DNA of 64,000 bases, taken from the NCBI RefSeq assembly GCF_000420705.1, contig NZ_ATVL01000006.1, positions 620,001 to 684,000 on the forward strand, read 5' to 3'. This document shows positions 24,380 to 33,587 of the stretch, piece after piece. A program made the position numbers and the translations under genes. Within the stretch, counting starts at the first letter, position 1; every line of letters begins with the position of its first letter. The notes below the pieces were generated by a model, which saw nothing but the letters and a program-made list of their open reading frames with translations, made no database searches and was not told where the DNA came from. The stretch comes from Hymenobacter norwichensis DSM 15439. GTDB taxonomy: Bacteria > Bacteroidota > Bacteroidia > Cytophagales > Hymenobacteraceae.

Positions 24380-25447
24380 TCAGTTGCTTTCGCCGCAGCC
24401 GGAGTTTGCGGCATAGTTGGTCCCAATTTCCAAGCCAAGCTCGGCGGCTTTGCGCCAGTCTTGGCAGGCACCGTTGGTATTGCGCAGCATTTCGCGGGCG
24501 TGGCCCCGGTTTAGGTAGGCTTCGCCGTATTGCGGGTTGAGGGCTAAGGCCTTGCTGGCGTCGGCTTCCGCTTTCTGGTAGTCTTCGAGCTTGAGGTAGG
24601 CAGCAGCACGGTTGTTCCAGGCAAAGGCGTAGGTGGCATCGAGGGCTACAGCCCGGCCGAAATCCTCAGCTGCTCCCTTATAGTCGCCAGCTTCGTAGCG
24701 GGTGGCGCCGCGGTTGGTATAGGCTACGGGGTTGTCCTGCTTTTTCTGGAGGTAGTCAACGTAGTCCTGGAGGGCGCCTTTTAGGTCGCCGGCGCGGCGC
24801 TTGGTACCGGCGCGGTTTAGTAGGGCCGGCAGCAGTTCGGGTTGCAACGCCAGCGCTTTGGTATAGTCCTGAATGGCGGCGGGGTAGTTGTTAAGCTGGC
24901 GCTGGGCGCTACCCCGGTCGTGCCAGGCGTAGGCGTAATTGGGGTCGGCCTTAATAGCTTGGTCGAAATCAGCCTTAGCAGCCGCATAGTCGGCCTTTTC
25001 GAAGCGCAGAGCACCGCGGTAGTACCAAGATGGGGCGTAGGCAGCGTTGGCTTCTACAGCTTTCGAGTAATCCTGCTCGGCTTCGGCAGGCTGTTTGAGT
25101 GCCTCCCGAGCCTGGCCCCGCCCGAAGAATGCCGTGCCGCTGGTAGGCTCCAGCTTCAGGGCTTCGTCGTAGTCCTGCACGGCAGGCTGGTACTCTTTCA
25201 GCTCGTAGCGGGTGGTGGCGCGGTTATAGAACGCCTTAGCAAAATCGGGCCGTAGCGCCAGCGCCCGGTCGAAATCCTGCAGTGCGGCGCGGTAGCTTTT
25301 CTGGTTGAACTTCGCCACGCCGCTATTATAAAGTTTCTCGGCTTGTTGGGCCGGCGGCAGGGTAGAGGCCCGCACCGAATCTACTTGTGCTTGCACAGCA
25401 AGGCTGGTTAAGCCGAGGGCAGCAGTTAAGAGTAGTAAGTTCCGCAT
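24380..25447 (-). CDS. exported tetratricopeptide repeat protein
   Basis: 355 residues. A signal peptide (MRNLLLLTAALGLTSLAVQAQ) precedes nine or so TPR units with the usual 34-residue spacing, for example YRAALQDFDRALALRPDFAKAFYNRATTRYEL, YPAAIQDYTKALALQPELLPALLNRAGTKRR and YQKAEADASKALALNPQYGEAYLNRGHARE. TPR scaffolds mediate protein-protein contact; the partner is not identifiable. I used the ATG at 25447; a GTG lies one codon upstream. It is on the same strand as the PorE-like gene but separated by 130 bases, so it is probably a separate unit. Confidence 0.9.
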   Translation of the reverse strand: MRNLLLLTAALGLTSLAVQAQVDSVRASTLPPAQQAEKLYNSGVAKFNQKSYRAALQDFDRALALRPDFAKAFYNRATTRYELKEYQPAVQDYDEALKLEPTSGTAFFGRGQAREALKQPAEAEQDYSKAVEANAAYAPSWYYRGALRFEKADYAAAKADFDQAIKADPNYAYAWHDRGSAQRQLNNYPAAIQDYTKALALQPELLPALLNRAGTKRRAGDLKGALQDYVDYLQKKQDNPVAYTNRGATRYEAGDYKGAAEDFGRAVALDATYAFAWNNRAAAYLKLEDYQKAEADASKALALNPQYGEAYLNRGHAREMLRNTNGACQDWRKAAELGLEIGTNYAANSGCGESN

Positions 25448-25572
25448 CACATCCAGTCAATTGGTTTCGCTGGATAAATATAATTTTTATTGCCGATACC
25501 TGATTAAAACACCATAAAATTTATTAATATATAATACTATTTCAAGATGAAGTAGCAGCCTGTATGTCGCGC

Positions 25573-25866
25573 CTAGCCGGCCAGTTGCGACTTTACCAAC
25601 GTTTGCCACTCGTGGCGAGTGGAGCCGTCGAACACCGGGCGGCCAGCGTGGCGGTACCAGTATGCGGCATTGGTAGCGTCGCCTTCCTGGCGGTGCAGCA
25701 GCGCATGTAACCAATCATACTCTGGCTCGCCTTCGTGGTCCTGTACAATATCGTGTGCCTCGGCCCACTCGTCGCGGCCGGTGTGCCAGAGAGCGAGCAG
25801 GATTGGCGAAAAACTGGCGGGCGGGGTGTGGGCCGTGAGGGAGGCGTCGAATTCAGCGTAGGTCAT
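25573..25866 (-). CDS. small uncharacterised protein
   Basis: 97 residues, no signal peptide or membrane segment. The composition is typical of a folded soluble protein, with many Trp, His and acidic residues (LALWHTGRDEWAEAHDIVQDHEGEPEYDWLHALLHRQEGDATNAAYWYRHAGRPVF). The pattern DEW..AH......Y.W.HALLHR.EGD...A.YWY..A recalls a short alpha-helical TPR-like fold. I do not recognise a named family. The ATG at 25866 is the start. It stands alone between the TPR gene and the bacilliredoxin gene. Confidence 0.72.
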   Translation of the reverse strand: MTYAEFDASLTAHTPPASFSPILLALWHTGRDEWAEAHDIVQDHEGEPEYDWLHALLHRQEGDATNAAYWYRHAGRPVFDGSTRHEWQTLVKSQLAG

Positions 25867-25997
25867 GGGAAATCTCAGGAGAGGTGAGCGGGTGACTAGA
25901 CAGCGGCAGGAGATTGAGGTAACTTCAGCTTATACCTTGGATTGGTACCTGCGCAATAACTGTAAATCAAACTTCCGGCGGGGCACTGATGTTTGCG

Positions 25998-26005
25998 TAT
26001 TTTTG
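25998..26005 (+). promoter_or_regulatory. promoter -7 element of the bacilliredoxin gene
   Basis: TATTTTTG is an exact TAnnTTTG match 66 bases before the ATG at 26072. No clear TTG at -33. Confidence 0.5.
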
Positions 26006-26071
26006 TAACACCAACGTGCTACTGCGGCGCGTTGTTTTTTCACCTCTCACCCCAACGCCTAGCTTTTACCT

Positions 26072-26494
26072 ATGGCTACGTACCCAGAATACATGGTTGC
26101 CCCTATCCGCCAGGACCTCGTAGAGGCCGGCTTCGAGCAACTCATGACCCCCGAAGAAGTAGATTCTGTCCTCAGCGAGCAGAGCGGTACCGTACTGGTG
26201 GCCGTTAACTCGGTGTGTGGCTGCGCCGCTGGCAAAGCCCGTCCGGCCCTGAAAATGGCCGTGGCTAGCTCGGAAAAGAAGCCGACCAAACTCGTAACAG
26301 TGTTTGCCGGCATGGAAACCGAAGCTGTAGCCAAAGTGCGCGAGCACCTATTGCCGTATCCGCCTAGCAGCCCTGCCATTGCCCTCTTCAAAGACGGCGA
26401 GCTGGTGCACATGATTGAGCGTTACCACATCGAGGGCAACGACTTGATGCGCATTGTGAACAACCTGCAAGGCGCTTTTGAAGAGTATTGCTAG
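26072..26494 (+). CDS. bacilliredoxin, BrxA/BrxB (YphP) family
   Basis: Thiol-disulfide protein that removes bacillithiol (or a related low-molecular-weight thiol) from S-thiolated proteins after oxidative stress. 140 residues; the family motif CGC is at residues 49-51 within VAVNSVCGCAAGKARPA. The N-terminal YPEYMVAPIRQDLVEAGFEQL and the C-terminal IEGNDLMRIVNNLQGAFEEYC are characteristic; the terminal Cys is common in this family. The role in bacillithiol metabolism is inferred from the family, since no bsh genes are in the window. The ATG at 26072 follows a good promoter element. It shares a bidirectional terminator with the M3 peptidase gene. Confidence 0.92.
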   Translation: MATYPEYMVAPIRQDLVEAGFEQLMTPEEVDSVLSEQSGTVLVAVNSVCGCAAGKARPALKMAVASSEKKPTKLVTVFAGMETEAVAKVREHLLPYPPSSPAIALFKDGELVHMIERYHIEGNDLMRIVNNLQGAFEEYC

Positions 26495-26520
26495 AACGCG
26501 GATTTTGTAGACGATTGAGA

Positions 26521-26556
26521 AAGGGCTTGTAGCATATGCTGCAAGCCCTTTTTTGT
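26521..26556. terminator. terminator between bacilliredoxin and M3 peptidase genes
   Basis: Stem AAAGGGCTTG / CAAGCCCTTT with inner AGCA/TGCT pairing and a T run TTTTTTG on the plus strand. It ends two convergent genes. Confidence 0.8.
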
Positions 26557-26604
26557 TTCCTTTACTTGTTCTGTATTCGTCAAAAAACGGTAACCGGCAA
26601 CTCG

Positions 26605-28677
26605 TTACAGGCCTAGTGACTTGAAGAAAGCTTCTTGGTTTGGCTCGCGGCCTAGGAAGTTTTTCACCAACTGATACTCGTCGTCGGTGCCACCTTTGGC
26701 CAGAATCAGGTCACGGTAGCGGAGGCCGGTTTTCTGGTCCATCACGCCGTTCTTCTCGAACACTGAGAACATATCTTCGGCGTACACTTTCGACCACATA
26801 TAGCCATAATAGCCTGCGCCATAGCCAGTCAGGTGGCCGAATGAAGCCTGCATGTTGGTGCCGTCGAGGTAGGCGAAGGGCGTAATCTGGTTTTGCAGCT
26901 TCTTCAGCACGTCGGTAGTGGTTTCCGTACCGTTTGGGTCGAACTTGTCGTGCAGGGTCATGTCGAGCGTGCCGTACAGAATCTGCTGCGAGGCGCCAAT
27001 GCCGGAGCCCACGTTGCGGGCCGCCCACATCTTGTCGTACAGCGGCTTAGGTAGTACTTCGTTAGTTTGGTAGTGCTTGGCAAAGGTTTTGAGGGCGTCG
27101 TAGTTCCAAGCCCAGTTTTCCAGAATCTGGGAAGGAGCCTCCACAAAATCACGCTTCACGCTGGTACCCGACTGGCTCGACAGCTCGGCCGTGGTAACCA
27201 AGTTGTGCATGACGTGGCCGAACTCGTGGAAGAACGTAACCACTTGGCTGTGGCTCATCAGGGCCGGCTTGCCGGGAGTGGGCGCGTTGAAATTGCAAAG
27301 CAACACGGCGGTGGGCAGCTGGTAGCCTTTGGCGGTTTGCTTGCCCGATTCCACCCCAAAGCAGGCAGCATGGCTGTATTTATTTTCGCGCGGAAACAGG
27401 TCCAAGTAAAAGCGGCCGATAAGCTTACCGTCGCGCTGCACCTCAAACATGCGCGCATCCTTGTGCCACACCGAAGGCTCCTTCACCTCGTTGAATTTTA
27501 GCCCGAACAACTGCTGCGTGGTTTGGAACAGGCCATCTACTACGTGGTTGACTTCGAAATATTCTTTTACCTTCTCGGCATCGAGCTGGTATTTGTCTTT
27601 CATCAGCAGGTTGCTGTAGAAGCTGCTTTCCCAAGGCGCAATGGTTTTTACGCTCGGGTCTTTGAGGTAGGCGCGCTTCACTACCAGCAGTTCCTCTAGG
27701 TCTTGCTGGCTTTTCTGCTTCACTCGGTCCACCAACTTGGTTTCGAAAGCCCACACCGTTTCGGGCGTTTTGGCCATGCGGCTGCTGGTCTGGTAAGCGG
27801 CGTAGGTTTTGTAGCCTAGCAGCTGGGCCTTCTTCTGACGCTCGATAAGCAGCTGTTTTAGCACTTCCAGGTTGGTGTCGGCGGCGCGGTTGTTATACAG
27901 CGTGTAGAGCTGCTTGCGCATGGCCTCCGACTCGGCGTACTTCATGAACGTGCTGTACGTGGGACCATCTACCGTAATGCGGTAGGCGTCGCCAGCTTTG
28001 GTGCGGCTTTTCTTGAAGTCGTCGGGCAGGCCTTTCATGTCGGCCTCACTCACCATCAGGAAGCTTTGGTCTTTGGCAATGTTGGCCCCGAAAGCAATGC
28101 TCAGGTCCCCGATTTTATCGTTCAGCTTTTGCAGCTCTTTGCGCTTCTCGGGCGTGAGGGCAAAACCGTTACGCTCGTATTCCTCAATAGTCTCCGTTAC
28201 AAATTTCTTGCGTGCCCCCGTTAGCGCCAGTGCTTCTTTGGATTTCGAATAGTCCTTGATGGCGCGGTACAGCTTTTCATCCAGGGCCAGCTCGTTTCCA
28301 TACTTGCTGATTTGAGCCAAGCTTTTCTGCGCTTGATTACGGATGGTAGAATCGGGGCTGGCGTTGAAGAGGATGCTGATGGGCCCGGCCACCCGGTCGA
28401 TGTCGTCGCTCAGGTTGTCGAGCGCCACCATGGTGTTCGTGAAGGTACGCTTGCCGGTTGGCACGCTGTAAATGGCGTTTAACGACGTTTTGGTGCCCGC
28501 AATAACTGTAGCCGTTGCCTGCTGCACATCGGCCTTGGTGGCCTTGGCAAAAGCAATGGGCTGGTTGAATGCCGGCGTCAGCGGATTGGATGCGGCTGTC
28601 ACGCTTAGTACCGCCAACGAGCTAACTACCAGCGTCATTCCCGCCCGCACGAGCGAAAAAGAAGTATGAATGGACAT
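26605..28677 (-). CDS. M3-family zinc metallopeptidase (oligopeptidase A / dipeptidyl carboxypeptidase type)
   Basis: Cleaves short peptides with a thimet-type catalytic domain. 690 residues. A hydrophobic N-terminal stretch (VRAGMTLVVSSLAVLSVTAA) suggests export to the periplasm. The zinc site is HEFGH at residues 484-488, with the third ligand Glu in VEAPSQILENW about 25 residues on. Motifs around NFNAPTPGKPALMSHSQVVTFFHEFGHVMHNLV are conserved. The C-terminal region (YGYMWSKVYAEDMFSVFEKNGVMD) fits the family. The ATG at 28677 is used; there is one more Met inside the signal-like stretch. An exported position would suit peptide degradation at the cell surface, but the substrate is unknown. 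Confidence 0.93.
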   Translation of the reverse strand: MSIHTSFSLVRAGMTLVVSSLAVLSVTAASNPLTPAFNQPIAFAKATKADVQQATATVIAGTKTSLNAIYSVPTGKRTFTNTMVALDNLSDDIDRVAGPISILFNASPDSTIRNQAQKSLAQISKYGNELALDEKLYRAIKDYSKSKEALALTGARKKFVTETIEEYERNGFALTPEKRKELQKLNDKIGDLSIAFGANIAKDQSFLMVSEADMKGLPDDFKKSRTKAGDAYRITVDGPTYSTFMKYAESEAMRKQLYTLYNNRAADTNLEVLKQLLIERQKKAQLLGYKTYAAYQTSSRMAKTPETVWAFETKLVDRVKQKSQQDLEELLVVKRAYLKDPSVKTIAPWESSFYSNLLMKDKYQLDAEKVKEYFEVNHVVDGLFQTTQQLFGLKFNEVKEPSVWHKDARMFEVQRDGKLIGRFYLDLFPRENKYSHAACFGVESGKQTAKGYQLPTAVLLCNFNAPTPGKPALMSHSQVVTFFHEFGHVMHNLVTTAELSSQSGTSVKRDFVEAPSQILENWAWNYDALKTFAKHYQTNEVLPKPLYDKMWAARNVGSGIGASQQILYGTLDMTLHDKFDPNGTETTTDVLKKLQNQITPFAYLDGTNMQASFGHLTGYGAGYYGYMWSKVYAEDMFSVFEKNGVMDQKTGLRYRDLILAKGGTDDEYQLVKNFLGREPNQEAFFKSLGL

Positions 28678-28798
28678 AAGAGAAGAAGGTTGAAAAGAAA
28701 GGCTTTGAAGGTAGCCTATTTGCTGTACTTATTCTATGCATAATAGCATATAATTCAGCCGCTTTGACCATAGAACGGCATCAGCTAACCATCAATAA

Positions 28799-28827
28799 AA
28801 AAGCCGCTCCGGTAAGGAAGCGGCTTT
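28799..28827 (-). terminator. terminator of recQ
   Basis: Stem AAAGCCGCT / AGCGGCTTT followed on the minus strand by TTTTTT. It lies 85 bases downstream of the recQ stop codon. Confidence 0.8.
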
Positions 28828-28911
28828 CAAACTATGTAAGCTTATTTAGTCAGGCAAACAGCGTTATCCACGAAATTCGGGTAATCCGAAAAATCTGTAA
28901 AATCCGCGTTC

Positions 28912-31113
28912 CTAGTTGGCTACTTCGCTCAAGAACTTAATGCGCATCAGGCGCAGGTCCTCCTCGGTGTAGTCGTCGGTGCCGAGTTCTTTCAAGGCCA
29001 CTGCAATGTTGTCGGTACTGGCCGACATAAAGTAGTCGTAGATTTCCTCCTGGCGCTCCTCGTCCAGCAGCCCGTTGATGTAGTAGTCGAGGTTGAGCTT
29101 GGTACCGGAGTAGCAGATGTGCTCGATTTCCTCCATCAGCTCGCGCATATCAATGCCCTTGGAGGAAGCAATTTCCTCTAAGTCCATCTTCTTGTCGATT
29201 TGCTGAATGATGTAAATCTTGATTTTCGACTTGTTGACAGCCGATTTCACCACCACGTCCGAAGCCGTCATGATGTCGTTGTCTTCCACGTATTTCTTGA
29301 TGAGCGCCAAGAATGGTGGGCCGAACTTCTGAGCCTTGCCTTGGCCTACACCGCCCACATGCGCCAGCTCATCGAGCTTAGTAGGGAAGGTGGTAGCCAT
29401 TTCCTTGAGGGAAGGGTCCTGAAAGAGCACGTACGGCGGCAGGTCTTTCTCCTTGGCCATCTTCTTGCGAAGCGCTTTGAGCATCTCGAATAAGGCTTCG
29501 TCGTGGCCGGCGGCCTGCTGCACCTCTTCCTGCTCCTGCTCCTCCTTCACCTCCTCGTCGTAGTCGTGGTCTTTAGTGAGCTTAACTGAATGGGGATTTT
29601 CGATGAAGTCCATACCCTTATCCGTAATTTTTACAACGCCGAAATTGTCGATATCCTTCTCTAAGAAACCAAAAATCAAGCACTGACGCAACAACGAATG
29701 CCAGTACTGCGCATCGTGGTCTTTGCCCTGCCCGTAAATCGGGAGGCCGTTGTGGCCGTAGCTTTCCACGTGAGCATTGTTCATCCCCATAAGCACGGTG
29801 CCGATGTGGTCGAGGCCGAAACGTTGCTCGGTTTGCACCACCGCTTTCAAGGCTAGTAATACCTCTGATTTCGCCTCAAACTTCTCTTTCGGGTGCTTGC
29901 AGTTGTCGCAGAAGCCACAGTCCTTCTCGAAATGCTCACCGAAATAGTGCAGCAACTGCTTGCGCCGGCACACCGCCGAATCGGCGTAGTTAGCCATTTC
30001 TTGGAGCAGCAGCTTGCTGTTGTCGCGCTCCGTTACGGGCTTGTCCTTGTTGAACTTCTCCAGCTTCACGATATCGTCGTAGCTGTAGAACATCAGGCAG
30101 TCCCCATCGAGGCCGTCGCGGCCGCCGCGGCCGGTTTCTTGGTAGTAGCCCTCAATGCTTTTGGGCGTGTCATAGTGAATAACGAAGCGCACATCGGGCT
30201 TATCGATACCCATGCCGAAGGCAATGGTGGCCACAATTACGTCGCAGTCTTCATTCAGGAAGGCATCCTGGTTGGCCATGCGTACGTGCGGGTCGAGGCC
30301 GGCGTGGTAGGGCAGGGCCTTCACGTCGTTGACCTTCAGCAGCTCGGCAATTTCCTCTACCTTTTTGCGGCTCAGGCAATAAATAATGCCCCCCAAGCCT
30401 TTGCGCTGCTTCACATACTGAATCAGCTGCTTCTTGGTGTTGTGCTTGGGCCGAACTTCGTAGTAGAGGTTGGTGCGGTTGAACGACGTTTTGAACACCG
30501 AGGCGTCGTCCATCTGCAAGTTCTTCTGGATGTCGAGCTGCACCTTGGGCGTGGCAGTGGCCGTAAGGGCAATAACTGGTACCTGCCCGATATTGTCGAT
30601 GATGCCCCGGATGCGGCGGTACTCGGGCCGAAAGTCGTGGCCCCACTCCGAAATACAGTGGGCTTCGTCAATAGCTACAAACGAAATAGTAGCCTTTTGC
30701 AGGAAATCGATGGTTTCGTCTTTGGTAAGGCTTTCAGGCGCAACGTAGAGTAGTTTTACTTCGCCGCTGATAACGTCCTTTTTCACCCGGTTCATCTCCG
30801 CTTTGGTTAGCGTCGAGTTCAGGAACTGCGCATTCACGCCGAAAGCATTGAGCTGGTCCACCTGATTTTTCATCAGGGCAATGAGCGGCGAAATAACGAT
30901 GGCCGTGCCCGGTAGCACTAAGGCTGGTAACTGGTAGCAAAGGCTTTTTCCCGCTCCGGTGGGCATAATCACAAACGTATTGTGCCCCTCGATAACGTTT
31001 TGGATGATGGCTTCCTGCGTACCGCGGAACTGCCCGTACCCAAAAACTTCCTTTAACTTGCCTTTCAAATCAGCCGCCTGGCTAACGACATTATTCACAG
31101 CTGGCATTGACAT
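28912..31113 (-). CDS. recQ: ATP-dependent DNA helicase RecQ
   Basis: 3'-5' DNA helicase in recombination and repair. About 733 residues. Helicase motifs are clear: GTQEAIIQNV (motif 0), PTGAGKS (Walker A), DEAHCISEWGHDFRPEY (motif II with aromatic loop), TATATPKVQ (motif III), IIYCLSRKKVEE and GMGIDKPDVRFVIHYDTPKSIEGYYQETGRGGRDG (motifs V and VI). A zinc-binding subdomain (CRRKQLLHYFGEHFEKDCGFCDNC) follows, then an RQC region and an HRDC domain around residues 500-600. A further C-terminal region of about 100 residues is typical of Bacteroidota RecQ. The frame reaches a GTG at 31155; I took the ATG at 31113 (MSMPAVNN). Confidence 0.95.
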   Translation of the reverse strand: MSMPAVNNVVSQAADLKGKLKEVFGYGQFRGTQEAIIQNVIEGHNTFVIMPTGAGKSLCYQLPALVLPGTAIVISPLIALMKNQVDQLNAFGVNAQFLNSTLTKAEMNRVKKDVISGEVKLLYVAPESLTKDETIDFLQKATISFVAIDEAHCISEWGHDFRPEYRRIRGIIDNIGQVPVIALTATATPKVQLDIQKNLQMDDASVFKTSFNRTNLYYEVRPKHNTKKQLIQYVKQRKGLGGIIYCLSRKKVEEIAELLKVNDVKALPYHAGLDPHVRMANQDAFLNEDCDVIVATIAFGMGIDKPDVRFVIHYDTPKSIEGYYQETGRGGRDGLDGDCLMFYSYDDIVKLEKFNKDKPVTERDNSKLLLQEMANYADSAVCRRKQLLHYFGEHFEKDCGFCDNCKHPKEKFEAKSEVLLALKAVVQTEQRFGLDHIGTVLMGMNNAHVESYGHNGLPIYGQGKDHDAQYWHSLLRQCLIFGFLEKDIDNFGVVKITDKGMDFIENPHSVKLTKDHDYDEEVKEEQEQEEVQQAAGHDEALFEMLKALRKKMAKEKDLPPYVLFQDPSLKEMATTFPTKLDELAHVGGVGQGKAQKFGPPFLALIKKYVEDNDIMTASDVVVKSAVNKSKIKIYIIQQIDKKMDLEEIASSKGIDMRELMEEIEHICYSGTKLNLDYYINGLLDEERQEEIYDYFMSASTDNIAVALKELGTDDYTEEDLRLMRIKFLSEVAN

Positions 31114-31266
31114 CCTCACTTGCTCGGTTGGAAGATTCAGATAGAGCTTCACCACACGCAGCGGCTTGCCTATCTCAATCTAGGGAATTTTGAAGTATTC
31201 GGCATGAGACCCTAAGGAGTAAGATAAAACCGCTCTATCTCACTTCTCCGATACTCAAAACCTAAT

Positions 31267-31274
31267 CAAATTTA
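31267..31274 (-). promoter_or_regulatory. candidate -7 element of recQ
   Basis: TAAATTTG on the minus strand matches TAnnTTTG. It lies about 150 bases upstream of the recQ ATG, close to the divergent start of kdsD. No clear -33 box. Confidence 0.4.
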
Positions 31275-31276
31275 GA

Positions 31277-32254
31277 TTGAAACCGCAAAAAGAACTTCAT
31301 TCCATTGCAAAAAAAGTGCTGCTAAATGAAGCGGACGCTATTCGGGGCGTGGCAGACGCCATCGAGCAGACCCCCGATTTTGCATTATGTGTAGAGGTAA
31401 TCCTCTCATTGCGAGGCAGAGTAGTGGTGACGGGCATCGGCAAAAGCGCCCATATTGCCGGTAAAATGGTGGCCACCCTAAACTCGACCGGAACGCCCGC
31501 TTTGTTCATGCACGCCGCCGATGCCATCCACGGCGACCTAGGCATGATTCAGCCCGAAGATTTCGTCATTGCCATCAGCAAGAGCGGCGACACGCCCGAA
31601 ATCAAGGTGCTGGTGCCGCTGCTCAAGCGCAAAGGCGTACCGATGGCCGCCCTTGTCAGCAATGCCGATTCGTACCTAGCACGCGAAGCCGACTACATTC
31701 TGCATGCTCCCGTCACGCGGGAGGCTTGTCCGCACAACTTGGCGCCTACCACTAGCACTACTGCTGCGCTGGCCCTCGGCGATGCGCTGGCCGTGTGCTT
31801 GCTGGAAAGCCGCGACTTCACCCGCCAAGATTTTGCGCGTCTGCACCCCGGCGGCACGTTGGGTAAGCAGCTTTATTTGAAAGTAGGCGACCTGAGCCGC
31901 CAAAACCAACAGCCCCAAGTGCTGGCCGATGCGCCACTAAAAGACATCATCCTGGAAATATCGGGCAAGCGCCTAGGAGCTACGGCTGTGCTGGATGCCA
32001 CCGGCCAGCTCCGCGGCATCATCACCGACGGCGACTTGCGCCGCATGCTCAGCACGTTTGCCGGCCGCTTAGAAGATGTGCGCGCCCACGATATTCTCAC
32101 GCCCAATCCCGTGGAGATTGACGTAGACGATTTTGCTGTGGAAGCTCTAGCCCGCATGCAACAGCGCAACATCACGCAACTGATTGTGACGGAGCAGGGC
32201 CAGTTCAGCGGCTTTATTCATCTGCACGATTTGCTACGGGAAGGATTGGTATGA
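31277..32254 (+). CDS. kdsD: arabinose-5-phosphate isomerase (KdsD/KpsF/GutQ family)
   Basis: Converts ribulose-5-phosphate to arabinose-5-phosphate, the first step of Kdo synthesis for LPS core. 325 residues. SIS domain (about 35-170): VVVTGIGKSAHIAGKMVATLNSTGTPA, the DAIHGDLGMI segment and SKSGDTPEI, and the catalytic-region HNLAPTTSTTAALALGDALA. Two CBS domains follow (about 205-325: LGATAVLDATGQLRGIITDGDLRR and ITQLIVTEQGQFSGFIHLHDLL). The start is an uncommon TTG at 31277 (TTG AAA CCG), since no ATG or GTG is in frame upstream of the conserved LHSIAKKVL. It is divergent from recQ. Confidence 0.93.
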   Translation: MKPQKELHSIAKKVLLNEADAIRGVADAIEQTPDFALCVEVILSLRGRVVVTGIGKSAHIAGKMVATLNSTGTPALFMHAADAIHGDLGMIQPEDFVIAISKSGDTPEIKVLVPLLKRKGVPMAALVSNADSYLAREADYILHAPVTREACPHNLAPTTSTTAALALGDALAVCLLESRDFTRQDFARLHPGGTLGKQLYLKVGDLSRQNQQPQVLADAPLKDIILEISGKRLGATAVLDATGQLRGIITDGDLRRMLSTFAGRLEDVRAHDILTPNPVEIDVDDFAVEALARMQQRNITQLIVTEQGQFSGFIHLHDLLREGLV

Positions 32255-32388
32255 TTTAAAATAGAGCTGTTGCATTAGGGAAAGATTAAGTATTTCTCTT
32301 CCTGCTTCCCTGCGTGAGGAAAGGTTCCTATTAAAATCAGATATTTGCATTACTTCAACCTTTTTAGCTGCGGCAGTTTCACCTTATT

Positions 32389-33474
32389 ATGCAACATACT
32401 TATCTCGTGGTAATGGCGGGCGGCATTGGCAGCCGCTTTTGGCCTTTCAGCCGCACCAACCACCCCAAGCAGTTTCACGATGTATTGGGCGTAGGCCGCT
32501 CGATGTTGCAACTGACCGTAGACCGGTTTGCCGGTATCTGTCCTCCTGAAAACGTATTTGTCGTTACCAACCGCGACTACCGCGAACTGGTGCAGCAGCA
32601 TCTGCCCGACTTGCCCGCCGACCAGATTCTGGGTGAGCCAATCGGGCGCAATACGGCTCCCTGCATTGCGTACGCCAGCTATTGCATTGCCAAGCGCGAC
32701 CCCAAAGCCGTGATTGTGGTATCACCAGCCGACCACGCTGTGCAGCGGGAAGAAGAGTTCCGGCACGTTATCAGCCAAGCGGTTGATGTGGCGCGCACCC
32801 ATGAAGTGCTCATCACGCTCGGTATTCAGCCCTCGCGCCCCGATACCGGGTACGGCTATATTCAGTACATCGACGACGAAGCCAGCAGCCTGCCCAACGG
32901 CCTGAAAAAGGTGAAGACCTTCACTGAAAAGCCGAATCTGGAATTGGCCGAGATGTTCCTGCAAAGCGGCGACTTCCTCTGGAATTCCGGCTTGTTTGTG
33001 TGGCGTGCCGACGTAATCGTGCAGGCTTTCCACAACTACTTGAGCGACATTGCCGAGGTATTTGATGATGGCCAGGCGCAGTTGGGTACCGCGCAAGAAG
33101 AAGCTTTCATCACGGAAGCCTACTCCCGCTGTCGCAACATCAGCATCGACTATGGCATCATGGAAAAGGCCGACAACGTATTTGTGCTGCCCGCCGATTT
33201 CGGGTGGAGTGACCTAGGCACCTGGGATTCCCTGCACCGCATGGGCCGCCGCGACGAAAACAACAACGTCATCGACGGCGATGCCATTCTGTATGATACC
33301 ACAGAGTGTGTTATCAAAACCCCTTCCGAGCGCTTGGTAGTAGTGCAGGGCCTTGATGGTTACATCATTGCCGAGTACGACAACGTGCTCCTGATCTGCA
33401 AGCGCACCGAGGAGCAGCGCGTGAAGGAGTTCGTAGCCGATGTGAAAGCCAAGAAGGGTATCGGCTACAACTAA
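32389..33474 (+). CDS. manC: mannose-1-phosphate guanylyltransferase
   Basis: Makes GDP-mannose from GTP and mannose-1-phosphate for polysaccharide and O-antigen synthesis. 361 residues. The nucleotidyltransferase signature GGIGSRFWPFSRTNHPKQFH lies at residues 11-30, VVSPADHAVQ and VKTFTEKPNLELAE follow, and the substrate-binding FLWNSGLFVWRADVI and DFGWSDLGTWDSL motifs are complete. There is no phosphomannose isomerase domain at the C terminus, so it is the single-domain form. The ATG at 32389 precedes the conserved YLVVMAGGIG. It ends just before a very long palindrome shared with rlmB. Confidence 0.94.
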   Translation: MQHTYLVVMAGGIGSRFWPFSRTNHPKQFHDVLGVGRSMLQLTVDRFAGICPPENVFVVTNRDYRELVQQHLPDLPADQILGEPIGRNTAPCIAYASYCIAKRDPKAVIVVSPADHAVQREEEFRHVISQAVDVARTHEVLITLGIQPSRPDTGYGYIQYIDDEASSLPNGLKKVKTFTEKPNLELAEMFLQSGDFLWNSGLFVWRADVIVQAFHNYLSDIAEVFDDGQAQLGTAQEEAFITEAYSRCRNISIDYGIMEKADNVFVLPADFGWSDLGTWDSLHRMGRRDENNNVIDGDAILYDTTECVIKTPSERLVVVQGLDGYIIAEYDNVLLICKRTEEQRVKEFVADVKAKKGIGYN

Positions 33475-33518
33475 ATCGATAAAGAAATGCTACTGGGGCG
33501 AGTAGTTGCTATTCGCTA

Positions 33519-33578
33519 GCTCAAGCTAAAAAAGGAAGGCCGGATCATTTGATCCGGCCTTCCTTTTTTAGCTTGAGC
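33519..33578. terminator. 29-bp perfect palindromic bidirectional terminator
   Basis: A perfect inverted repeat with arms of 29 bases (33519-33547 and 33550-33578) and a two-base loop, containing GCTCAAGCTAAAAAAGG at one end and CCTTTTTTAGCTTGAGC at the other. A-run and T-run inside the stem allow termination in both directions. It lies between the convergent manC and rlmB. Confidence 0.9.
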
Positions 33579-33587
33579 GCAAAGCTT

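Noticed and set aside
29893..30753. 286-residue plus-strand frame inside recQ
   Set aside because: Lies wholly antisense to the RecQ helicase motifs; its translation is low complexity (Val, Ala, His, Leu) and arises from the GC-rich codons of the real gene.
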